A stretch of DNA of 31,534 bases from Ruminococcaceae bacterium UBA7075. GTDB taxonomy: Bacteria; Bacillota; Clostridia; Oscillospirales; Acutalibacteraceae. Position numbers and translations under genes: made by a program. Position 1 is the stretch's first letter. Every line of letters starts with the position of its first letter. The stretch covers positions 1 through 31,534 of the forward strand of contig DKZL01000027.1 of NCBI GenBank assembly GCA_002493635.1, read 5' to 3'. Under the pieces are notes generated by a model. That model was not told the origin of the DNA, searched no databases, and was given only the letters and a program-made list of their open reading frames with translations. Positions 16,036 through 23,363 of this stretch are shown here, piece by piece.

Positions 16036-16205
16036 TGGATATTTGTGAGAATTGTGTTCATTTTGTTGCAGATGAGGAATTCGGCGACTATTGCAGTGTA
16101 AATCTTGACGAGGATGAAATGGAGAAATTTTTAACTCAGAACGTCAGTGGCTGTCACTATTTTCAGTATTTTGACGAATATAAAATCGTAAGAAAGCAGA
16201 ATTAA
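16035..16205 (+). CDS. Small cysteine-containing protein (DUF6472-like)
   Basis: This 56-residue protein begins MDICENCVHFVADEEFGDYC and ends DEYKIVRKQN. Four cysteines (C4, C7, C20, C40) could bind a metal such as zinc. The acidic VNLDEDEME stretch and the CxYFQ-x-DEYKIVRKQ end look like DUF6472, a family of small clostridial proteins of unknown function. An in-frame ATG at 15951 would add 28 residues encoded by the repeat element, which looks spurious, so I use 16035. The MGMT-like gene follows 4 bp after the stop, suggesting cotranslation. Confidence 0.75.
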   Translation: MDICENCVHFVADEEFGDYCSVNLDEDEMEKFLTQNVSGCHYFQYFDEYKIVRKQN

Positions 16206-16209
16206 GCTT

Positions 16210-16521
16210 ATGGAAAGTAAAAATCTTTATGATAAAATCTACAAAGCCGTAATGTCGATTCCGTCGGGACAGGTCGCCACTTACGGTCAGATAGCTGTAA
16301 TGACAGGCAACAGAGGTTATGCAAGGGTTGTAGGTAATGCCCTGCACAAAAATCCTGCACCCGGAATAATCCCCTGCCACAGAGTTGTCAACGCAAAGGG
16401 AAGACTTGCTCCGCATTTTGCTTTTGGAGGAGCAGGCGAGCAGCAAAGACTTCTTGAGGCTGAAGGCGTTGAGGTCCTGAATGGTTTTGTTGACCTTGAA
16501 AAATATCAGATGCGGAATTGA
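16210..16521 (+). CDS. MGMT-like DNA alkyltransferase (single-domain)
   Basis: This 103-residue protein matches the C-terminal DNA-binding/active-site domain of O6-alkylguanine-DNA alkyltransferase. It carries IPSGQVATYGQIA, the helix motif RVVGNALHKNP and the active-site IPCHRVV with C56. Alkyltransferase-like proteins of this size often lack the Cys, but here the PCHR motif is intact, so repair activity is possible. It lacks the N-terminal domain of full-length Ogt/Ada. Its ribosome binding site is poor, fitting coupling to the gene 4 bp upstream. Confidence 0.85.
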   Translation: MESKNLYDKIYKAVMSIPSGQVATYGQIAVMTGNRGYARVVGNALHKNPAPGIIPCHRVVNAKGRLAPHFAFGGAGEQQRLLEAEGVEVLNGFVDLEKYQMRN

Positions 16522-16658
16522 TTAGGTAATATCAACAAATACTTATATTAAAAGTGCAAATATAATGTTGTATTTTAATCCGAACAGTGTTAAAATTTTA
16601 ACGGAAGTTTTGAATGATGCGATAATCGCATAAAGCACAGGATTATTTAGGTGAAATT

Positions 16659-17468
16659 ATGGATTACAAGTTAATAGCACTCGATATTGACGGGACTTTG
16701 ACTAATTCAAAAAAGGAAATCAGTCCCCGCACAAGGTATGCCCTTTTGAATGCCCAGAGTCGTGGCAAAAAAATTATTCTGGCATCCGGCAGACATCCTA
16801 TCGGTATAGAACCGATAGCACGTGATTTGATGCTCGATAAAAACGAAGGCTATATTATGGCTTTCAACGGTGGTAAAATTATTAACTGTTCAACAGGACA
16901 GACTGTTGTCAGCAAGATTTTTCCTGTTGAATATCTTGCTGATATTGTAAGCGTGTTAAAGGAATCAAATATCACGATAAACACTTATGACGACAAAAAT
17001 ATCATTTCCGACAATAAGGTTAATGACTATACCTATGTTGAGCGTGACATCCTTAAAGCCAATATGGTTGTTGTCGATGATTTTGTGTCTGCCGTAAAAT
17101 TTGACATCAATAAAATTCTGCTTGCGGGCGAACCGTACGAGCTTGATAAGTATAAGGAAATACTTGCAATGCGTTATGACGGTTTGCTTGATATTTACAA
17201 AAGTGCTCCGTATTTTCTTGAGATTATGCCGTTTGGTGTTACCAAAGGCTCAATGCTGCCGATGCTTCTTGACAAGCTTGGTGTTAATCGTGATGAGCTT
17301 ATTGCTTTTGGTGACAATTATAATGATATGACAATGATTGGTTATGCCGGTTTTGGCGTTGCTATGGGAAATGCCGAAGAGGATGTCAAGAAGATTGCAA
17401 ACTATGTATGCGAGTCAAATGATGAGGACGGAGTGGCAAAAACAATAGAAAAATATGTTCTAAAATAA
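16659..17468 (+). CDS. Cof-type HAD-superfamily phosphatase
   Basis: This 269-residue class IIB HAD phosphatase has motif I ALDIDGTLTNS (D9, D11), motif II LASGRHPIGIEP, a motif III lysine in GVTKGSMLPML, and motif IV AFGDNYNDMTMIGYAGFGVAM. It probably dephosphorylates a sugar phosphate or flavin/pyridoxal-type phosphate; the substrate is not determinable. TTAGGTGA lies shortly before the ATG. A strong hairpin terminator follows the gene. It is one of four HAD hydrolases in the window and is similar in size and type to the one at 6436-7275. Confidence 0.9.
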   Translation: MDYKLIALDIDGTLTNSKKEISPRTRYALLNAQSRGKKIILASGRHPIGIEPIARDLMLDKNEGYIMAFNGGKIINCSTGQTVVSKIFPVEYLADIVSVLKESNITINTYDDKNIISDNKVNDYTYVERDILKANMVVVDDFVSAVKFDINKILLAGEPYELDKYKEILAMRYDGLLDIYKSAPYFLEIMPFGVTKGSMLPMLLDKLGVNRDELIAFGDNYNDMTMIGYAGFGVAMGNAEEDVKKIANYVCESNDEDGVAKTIEKYVLK

Positions 17469-17501
17469 GCAGAGTGGAATAATCTCACTGCAATATTCAA
17501 T

Positions 17502-17551
17502 CACACCTAACACAAATAATTTGGTTTTTGTGTCGGGTGTGGTTTCTTTTT
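17502..17551 (+). terminator. Intrinsic terminator
   Basis: CACACCTAACACAAA (17502-17516) pairs with TTTGTGTCGGGTGTG (17527-17541) with one mismatch and one G-T pair. A T-rich tract (TTTCTTTTT) follows. Confidence 0.8.
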
Positions 17552-17685
17552 GTGAATAATACCTAAATCAAGGCTGAAAACTTTGTAAGTACAACAATTG
17601 CAATAATTCTATATTAGAAAAATAAGACTTGCGCCGTAAATTATAATATATATTGTATTATTATCTGTTATTAGGAGGAAAAGCT

Positions 17686-19920
17686 ATGACAAAAATCAAA
17701 AAAATTGTCGCTTTGGTTTTGTGCGTTTGCGTTGTTCTCGCTGTTGGAATTTTTTCAGCAAGTGCTGCAACAACAGATGACGGCAATGACACAGCGGCGT
17801 CAAGCGGCATCAAGGTGCATTATTACTGCGAAGACGGTGTGCCTTCAATTTATTACTGGAACAGTCTTCCTCAGAATATTTCAACGGATTATCCCGGTCC
17901 GAAGATGACTGCCGAAGGCAATAACTACTATGGTTATACCTTCAATGATGTAACAAAAATCAATATGATGTTTGTTACCAATGGAGAGCAGTCAGCTGAG
18001 CTTACAAGAAATTCCGGTGAGTGGTGGTACAAGAACAAGAGATGGTTCAACCATGATCCGGGCGAACTTGACTCTCCCGAGCGTGTAGATTTCCGTGAGA
18101 ACAGTATCTACTTTATTATCACAACTCGTTTCTATGACGGTGACACAGGCAACAACGTTCACTGCTGGGATGACAGACAGGCAAATAATCCCGACAGCGA
18201 CCCTGCTTGGCGCGGCGACTTTAAAGGACTTATCCAAAAGCTTGACTATATCAAGGCTCTTGGCTTTACTGCTGTTTGGATTACTCCTGTAGTTGAAAAC
18301 TGCTCGGGCTATGACTATCACGGCTATCATGCTTTAGACTTTGCAAAGGTTGACCCACGTTACGAAAGTGACGATACAACATTCCAGGACGTAATCGACG
18401 CAGCCCACCAAAAGGGACTGAAGATTGTACAGGACGTTGTATGGAACCATACAAGTAACTTTGGTGAGGCTTTCCTTGCTCCAATGTTTACAAAGGATTA
18501 CAGCAAACTTGACTCTGTTGACTGTTTGGAGAAAATTCCTGATTCTGTACTTACAAAGACTGCTCCTGACTATGACAATTTGCTCCCCGGATATCAGTTC
18601 CAAGCAAGACTTAATGTTATGAAAGAGGACGCTAACGATACAAATAATTACTACCACCATGAAAAGAGTCTTGGTTGGGGTCAGTCAACAGAGCAGACAG
18701 GTCAGATGGCAGGTGACTGTGTAGATATTAACACAGAAAATCCAACTGTTGCCAAGTATTTGACAGACACATTCAGAGAATATGTTGATATGGGTGTTGA
18801 CTATTTCCGTCTTGATACAGAAAAGCACATTAACCGTTGGACATTGAACCAGGCTTACTTCCCTAAGTTCTCGGATGTTGAAAACTTCTGGATTTTTGGT
18901 GAGGTTTGTGCAAGATATCACGGAGCTTACAACGAGGGCGGTTCTTCCGACTCTTGCTTCTTCTACACTTGGAAAGAATTAGACAGCCCATATGCTTCTG
19001 CAAGCAGCTGGACTGACAGTTGGAGCACTAACCTCTCAACTTCTACAGGTCACTACGATGCATACAGCAACAGAAACTTTAATCAGAAGAGTGACAATGC
19101 TTATCTAAACGGTATTACATACCATACTCCTGACCACAGCAAGGCAAACGGCACTTCCGTAATTGACTTCCCAATGCACTGGGCGTTCAAGGATGCTAAC
19201 AGCGCTTTCACAGCGGCTAAGGGTGAGGACGACTTATACAATGACGCAACATATGTTGTAACATACGTTGACTCCCACGACTACGGCCCTGATAATATGG
19301 AGAAAACACGCTACAGTTGCGGACCGCAGGCTTGGGCAGAAAATATGAACCTAATGTTTACATTCCGTGGCGTTCCTTGTATCTACTACGGTTCAGAGGT
19401 TGAATTTGCAAAGGGTAATGTTATTGACGTAGGTCCTAACGCTCCTCTTGCTGAAACAGGCCGTGCTTACTTTGGTGACTATCTTGAGGGCAATGTAACT
19501 GCAACCGACTTCGGCGAATACACTGCAAGCGGTACAGTTGCAGACACACTTGAAAAACCGCTCGCTGTTCACCTCCGACAGCTCAATGCTATCAGAAGTG
19601 CAATTCCTGCTCTCCAGAAGGGACAGTACACAGTTGACAGCAACTATGTTTCAACCGGCGATATGGCATATATCCGCCGCTACACAGCAAACGGTACAGA
19701 CAGCCTTGCCTGCGTATCTATCTCAGGCGGCGCAACCTTCAAGAACCTTCCTAACGGAACATATATTGACGCTGTTACAGGTGATGTTAAGGAAGTTACA
19801 AACGGCACACTTACTGTTCCTTCCATTTCTAAAGCTAATATGAGAGTATATGTATGCTGCGCTGACGGCTTTACAGGTATCAGCGGCCAAATCGGCACAA
19901 GCGGTACGTACCTTAAATAA
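17686..19920 (+). CDS. Secreted alpha-amylase-family glycoside hydrolase (GH13) with N-terminal starch-binding module
   Basis: This 744-residue extracellular enzyme has a signal peptide (about residues 1-28, ending SASA-ATT). An N-terminal CBM26-like module follows (about 40-120) with VPSIYYW and DYPGPKM. The GH13 barrel starts at NSIYFIITTRFYDGD. Catalytic regions are DVVWNH (250-255), YFRLDTEKH with nucleophile D377, GEVCAR with acid/base E406, and VDSHD with D532. The C-terminal beta domain ends at CADGFTG. There is no dockerin or surface anchor, so it should be released or held only by its binding module. The start at 17686 has AGGAGG 7 nt upstream; an in-frame ATG at 17653 has none and would spoil the signal peptide. 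The GH13 subfamily was not identified. Confidence 0.9.
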   Translation: MTKIKKIVALVLCVCVVLAVGIFSASAATTDDGNDTAASSGIKVHYYCEDGVPSIYYWNSLPQNISTDYPGPKMTAEGNNYYGYTFNDVTKINMMFVTNGEQSAELTRNSGEWWYKNKRWFNHDPGELDSPERVDFRENSIYFIITTRFYDGDTGNNVHCWDDRQANNPDSDPAWRGDFKGLIQKLDYIKALGFTAVWITPVVENCSGYDYHGYHALDFAKVDPRYESDDTTFQDVIDAAHQKGLKIVQDVVWNHTSNFGEAFLAPMFTKDYSKLDSVDCLEKIPDSVLTKTAPDYDNLLPGYQFQARLNVMKEDANDTNNYYHHEKSLGWGQSTEQTGQMAGDCVDINTENPTVAKYLTDTFREYVDMGVDYFRLDTEKHINRWTLNQAYFPKFSDVENFWIFGEVCARYHGAYNEGGSSDSCFFYTWKELDSPYASASSWTDSWSTNLSTSTGHYDAYSNRNFNQKSDNAYLNGITYHTPDHSKANGTSVIDFPMHWAFKDANSAFTAAKGEDDLYNDATYVVTYVDSHDYGPDNMEKTRYSCGPQAWAENMNLMFTFRGVPCIYYGSEVEFAKGNVIDVGPNAPLAETGRAYFGDYLEGNVTATDFGEYTASGTVADTLEKPLAVHLRQLNAIRSAIPALQKGQYTVDSNYVSTGDMAYIRRYTANGTDSLACVSISGGATFKNLPNGTYIDAVTGDVKEVTNGTLTVPSISKANMRVYVCCADGFTGISGQIGTSGTYLK

Positions 19921-20015
19921 TTAGGTGTGAGTATTGGTCGGATAGAAAATAGTTTTTGTCAATCCGAATATACATTTAGATTTTGCATTTAATGCTATAA
20001 AAAATCTTAATAGCT

Positions 20016-20049
20016 AAAACGGCTTCCTGTTATAACGGAAGCCGTTTTT
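20016..20049 (+). terminator. Intrinsic terminator of the second amylase
   Basis: AAAACGGCTTCC (20016-20027) pairs perfectly with GGAAGCCGTTTT (20037-20048) around a 9-nt loop, and T residues continue. Confidence 0.88.
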
Positions 20050-20096
20050 ATCTGTGAGATAAAATTATGCTTAAATTTAAAAAGTTGGAATAAAAT

Positions 20097-21032
20097 ATGA
20101 AAAAGTATCTTAAAAATCGGATAATTGCTTGTGTATCGGCAGTTTTCTGTACTCTTTTGTGGGGTACGGCTTTTCCGTTTATAAAACTTGGTTATCAGTC
20201 GTTTGAGATTGCCGAAAACGACATAGGCGCAAAGCTATTATTTGCCGGACTGCGCTTTTTTGCGGCAGGAATAATGGTTTATATTTTCAGCACATTTGCC
20301 GAAAAAGGATTTGTAGGACTGAAAAAATCCGATGTTGTACCCGTAACTGCGCTCGGTTTGGTGCAGACGGCAGCTCAGTATATTTTTACGTATATCGGCA
20401 TAGGATTTACAAGTGGTAAAAACACCTCTGTCATTACAGCCTGTGCCGCATTCCTTACCGTACTTTTTGCGGCGGTTTTCTTTAAGAATGATAGGCTTAC
20501 ACTTATGAAAATCCTCGGCTGCGTGCTCGGATTTATGGGCGTGCTTGCAATAAATTGGGGCGGTAATATCAGCCTTGATACGGGTTTTGGTGACTTTATG
20601 ATTTTTCTGTCAACCGTTTCTGCGGCGGCAGGAAACCTGATTGCAAAAAAAGCGTCCGTTGGCAGAAATCCAGTGCAAATTACTGCATTTCAGCTTATGA
20701 TTGGCGGTCTTGTACTGACGGCAATCGGCATATTCTGCGGCGGCAAGCTGTCCTTTGGCAAATTGCAGAGTGTGTTGATTTTGTTATGGCTCGCCTTTGT
20801 ATCGGCGGCGGCTTTTTCAATCTGGACAGCACTTTTAAAGTATCACCCGGCAAGTATGATAACTGTATTCAACTTGCTTGTGCCGGTGTTCGGCACGGTG
20901 CTTTCCGGTGTTATGCTCGGTGAAAATGTGTTCAGAGCTGAAACGCTCGTATCACTGCTGTTAATATCGGTCGGAATTGCGGCAGTGAATTTGTCGGGAT
21001 GTTTTAAATCGAAGAATAAAGGTGAAAGATGA
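20097..21032 (+). CDS. EamA/DMT-family transporter
   Basis: This 311-residue membrane protein has ten predicted segments in two repeated EamA halves, typical of drug/metabolite transporters (RhaT/YdcZ-like superfamily). The first half contains TLLWGTAFPFIKLGY, the second LIAKKASVGRNPVQITAFQL and AFSIWTALLKYHPASMITVF. It probably exports amino acids or other metabolites; the substrate is unknown. The stop overlaps the start of the next HAD gene by 4 bases (ATGA), so the two are translated together. Confidence 0.88.
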   Translation: MKKYLKNRIIACVSAVFCTLLWGTAFPFIKLGYQSFEIAENDIGAKLLFAGLRFFAAGIMVYIFSTFAEKGFVGLKKSDVVPVTALGLVQTAAQYIFTYIGIGFTSGKNTSVITACAAFLTVLFAAVFFKNDRLTLMKILGCVLGFMGVLAINWGGNISLDTGFGDFMIFLSTVSAAAGNLIAKKASVGRNPVQITAFQLMIGGLVLTAIGIFCGGKLSFGKLQSVLILLWLAFVSAAAFSIWTALLKYHPASMITVFNLLVPVFGTVLSGVMLGENVFRAETLVSLLLISVGIAAVNLSGCFKSKNKGER

Positions 21033-21679
21033 AGATTAAAGGTGTTATATCCGATATGGATGGTGTAATTCTTGACACCGAAAAGTTGTATGTGCGGTTC
21101 TGGTGTGAGGCGGCAAATTTTTACGGCTATCCGATGGAACGCTCACACGCACTAAGCATCCGCTCAATGGCTCGTCCGCTTGCTATTGAAAGGCTAAAGA
21201 GTTATTTCGGTGAGGATTTTGATTATTATGCAGTTCACAGCAAGCGTATAGAGCTGATGGATAAATACATAGAGGAAAACGGAATAGAGGCTAAGCCGGG
21301 AGCGGAGCTTTTGCTTGCGTACCTTAAAGAGAACGGATACAGGGTTGCCCTTGCCACTGCAACGGGGTACGAGAGAACGAAAGAATATCTTGAACGGCTG
21401 GGATTATTTAAATATTTTGATGAAATTGTCTGCGCCGCAATGGTGGAGTGCGGAAAGCCTGCACCCGATATTTATCTTTATGCGGCTGAAAAGCTCGGCT
21501 TAAGACCGCAGGAGTGCCTTGCGCTTGAGGATTCGCAAAACGGAATAAAATCCGCAAGTAGTGCAGGATGCAAAACCGTTATGGTGCCTGACCTTGATGA
21601 GCCTGCGGACGAGATTAAACCGCTTTTGTATGATGTTGCTGACGGACTTGAAAGTGTAATTGAAATACTAAACAAATAA
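21029..21679 (+). CDS. HAD-superfamily phosphatase (beta-phosphoglucomutase-like)
   Basis: This 216-residue class I HAD protein resembles beta-phosphoglucomutase and phosphatases such as YcjU/YniC. Motif I is ISDMDGVILDTE (D9, D11), motif II ALATATGYER, the motif III lysine lies in ECGKPAPDIY, and motif IV is ALEDSQNGIKSASSAG. The cap contains the helical insert usual for the group. It overlaps the upstream EamA gene by 4 bp. A mutase versus phosphatase role cannot be decided from the sequence. Confidence 0.85.
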   Translation: MKIKGVISDMDGVILDTEKLYVRFWCEAANFYGYPMERSHALSIRSMARPLAIERLKSYFGEDFDYYAVHSKRIELMDKYIEENGIEAKPGAELLLAYLKENGYRVALATATGYERTKEYLERLGLFKYFDEIVCAAMVECGKPAPDIYLYAAEKLGLRPQECLALEDSQNGIKSASSAGCKTVMVPDLDEPADEIKPLLYDVADGLESVIEILNK

Positions 21680-21713
21680 AGTGAGATAAATACGAATATT
21701 TTGTAGAAAAGAA

Positions 21714-21742
21714 TTGAAAAAACTTACATTATTGTGTATAAT
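21714..21742 (+). promoter_or_regulatory. Sigma-A promoter of the AGCS gene
   Basis: TTGAAA (21714-21719), a 17-bp spacer and TATAAT (21737-21742) lie about 70 bp upstream of the symporter start. Confidence 0.75.
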
Positions 21743-21813
21743 ACTTATGTCCATTTAATGAGGGAATGCTGCAATATAAGTTCAATTAAAATTCAGGAGG
21801 CGGGGAGTAAAAT

Positions 21814-23241
21814 ATGGAATTAATTAATCAGATTGCTACGGCTGTTGATGATTTGCTTTGGGGAGTTCCTATGATTATTGTGCTGCTCGGAACTCACATT
21901 TTTATGACAATAAGAACGAAATTTATGCAGAGAAAAACGCTGAAAGCCATTAAACTTTCTGTAACAAAAGACCCTGAAACCGACGGCGATATAAGTCCGT
22001 TTCAAGCGCTGACAACTGCCCTTGCCTCAACCATAGGTACAGGCAATATTATCGGAGTAGGCACGGCTATTGCGCTTGGAGGTGCAGGAGCGGTGCTTTG
22101 GTGCTGGCTTACAGGTGTATTTGGTATAGCTACAAAGTATGCAGAATCACTCATTGCCGTTAAATTCAGGGTAAAGTCAAAGGATGGCAAAATGCAGGGC
22201 GGTGCAATGTATGCTATTGAGAGAGGTATGCACATAAAATGGCTTGCAGTGCTGTTTGCACTGTTTGCGGCTCTTGCTTCCTTTGGAATCGGATGCAGTG
22301 TGCAGACAAACGCAATTTCAAATGTTATGAACAACACCTTCAATGCTGACGGCTCACTCAAGATTCAGCTGTTCGGTTTTGATATTTCACTCGTATCGCT
22401 TATTGCAGGACTGATTGTTGCAATTTGCGTTGCGCTTGTAATTTTCGGTGGTATCAAGTCGATTTCAACCGTGTGCGAAAAGCTTGTGCCGTTTATGGCG
22501 GTTTTGTATGTAGCAGGCTGTATTATAATTCTTTGCTTTAATGCCGATGTTTTATGGGAAGCAGTTTGTGTAATAGTTAAAAGTGCGTTTTCGTTCAAAG
22601 CACTTGGCGGCGGACTTATGGGCACGGGCATTATGATGGCTGCTCGCTTTGGCGTGGCAAGGGGATTGTTCAGCAATGAGTCCGGTATGGGCTCGGCTCC
22701 GATTGTTGCGTCTGCCGCACAGTCAAGAAACGCTGTTCGTCAGGCAATGATTTCTTCGACAGGCACGTTCTGGGATACGGTTGTTGTCTGCCTTATGACA
22801 GGTCTTGTAATTGTAAGCTCCTGCATAAAAAATCCTGCTATTGATACAGGCTTAGTGGACGGAGATAAGCTGACATCAGCGGCATTTGCACAGATTCCCG
22901 TAATAGGAACTCCGATTCTTGTAGTTGGAATTGTACTGTTTGCGTTTTCAACGATTCTCGGCTGGTCATATTACGGTGAAAGATGTATCGAATATCTCTT
23001 TGGCAAAAGGGGAATTATGCCCTATAAAATTATTTTTGTACTTATCTTGATAATTGCTCCGATTACTGCACTTGATTTGGTATGGACGTTAGCCGATATA
23101 TTTAACGGACTTATGGCTATTCCGAATGTTATTGCAGTTATCGCACTGTCACCTGTTATCGTCAAAGAAACCAATTATTATATGTACGGCAACCGTATCG
23201 ACGAGTTCGACCGAACCCCGATTCCGACAATGATAAGGTAG
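21814..23241 (+). CDS. Sodium:alanine (amino acid) symporter, AGCS family
   Basis: This 475-residue protein has about 10-11 membrane segments. It shows AGCS hallmarks: ALASTIGTGNIIGVGTAIAL near residue 70, GGAMYAIERGM, and the signature GVARGLFSNESGMGSAPIVA near 285-300. It imports alanine, glycine or a related amino acid with sodium. GGGGAG lies before the ATG and a sigma-A promoter stands upstream. It looks monocistronic. Confidence 0.93.
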   Translation: MELINQIATAVDDLLWGVPMIIVLLGTHIFMTIRTKFMQRKTLKAIKLSVTKDPETDGDISPFQALTTALASTIGTGNIIGVGTAIALGGAGAVLWCWLTGVFGIATKYAESLIAVKFRVKSKDGKMQGGAMYAIERGMHIKWLAVLFALFAALASFGIGCSVQTNAISNVMNNTFNADGSLKIQLFGFDISLVSLIAGLIVAICVALVIFGGIKSISTVCEKLVPFMAVLYVAGCIIILCFNADVLWEAVCVIVKSAFSFKALGGGLMGTGIMMAARFGVARGLFSNESGMGSAPIVASAAQSRNAVRQAMISSTGTFWDTVVVCLMTGLVIVSSCIKNPAIDTGLVDGDKLTSAAFAQIPVIGTPILVVGIVLFAFSTILGWSYYGERCIEYLFGKRGIMPYKIIFVLILIIAPITALDLVWTLADIFNGLMAIPNVIAVIALSPVIVKETNYYMYGNRIDEFDRTPIPTMIR

Positions 23242-23363
23242 TTATCTGTTTTAAATAAAGTTAAAACAATATCTTAATATCTATTGTAAATATTTAACAA
23301 ATATGCTAAAATGTAATTAAAAGATAAGCAGAATATATACCTTAGATTGAAGGGAGGATAATT

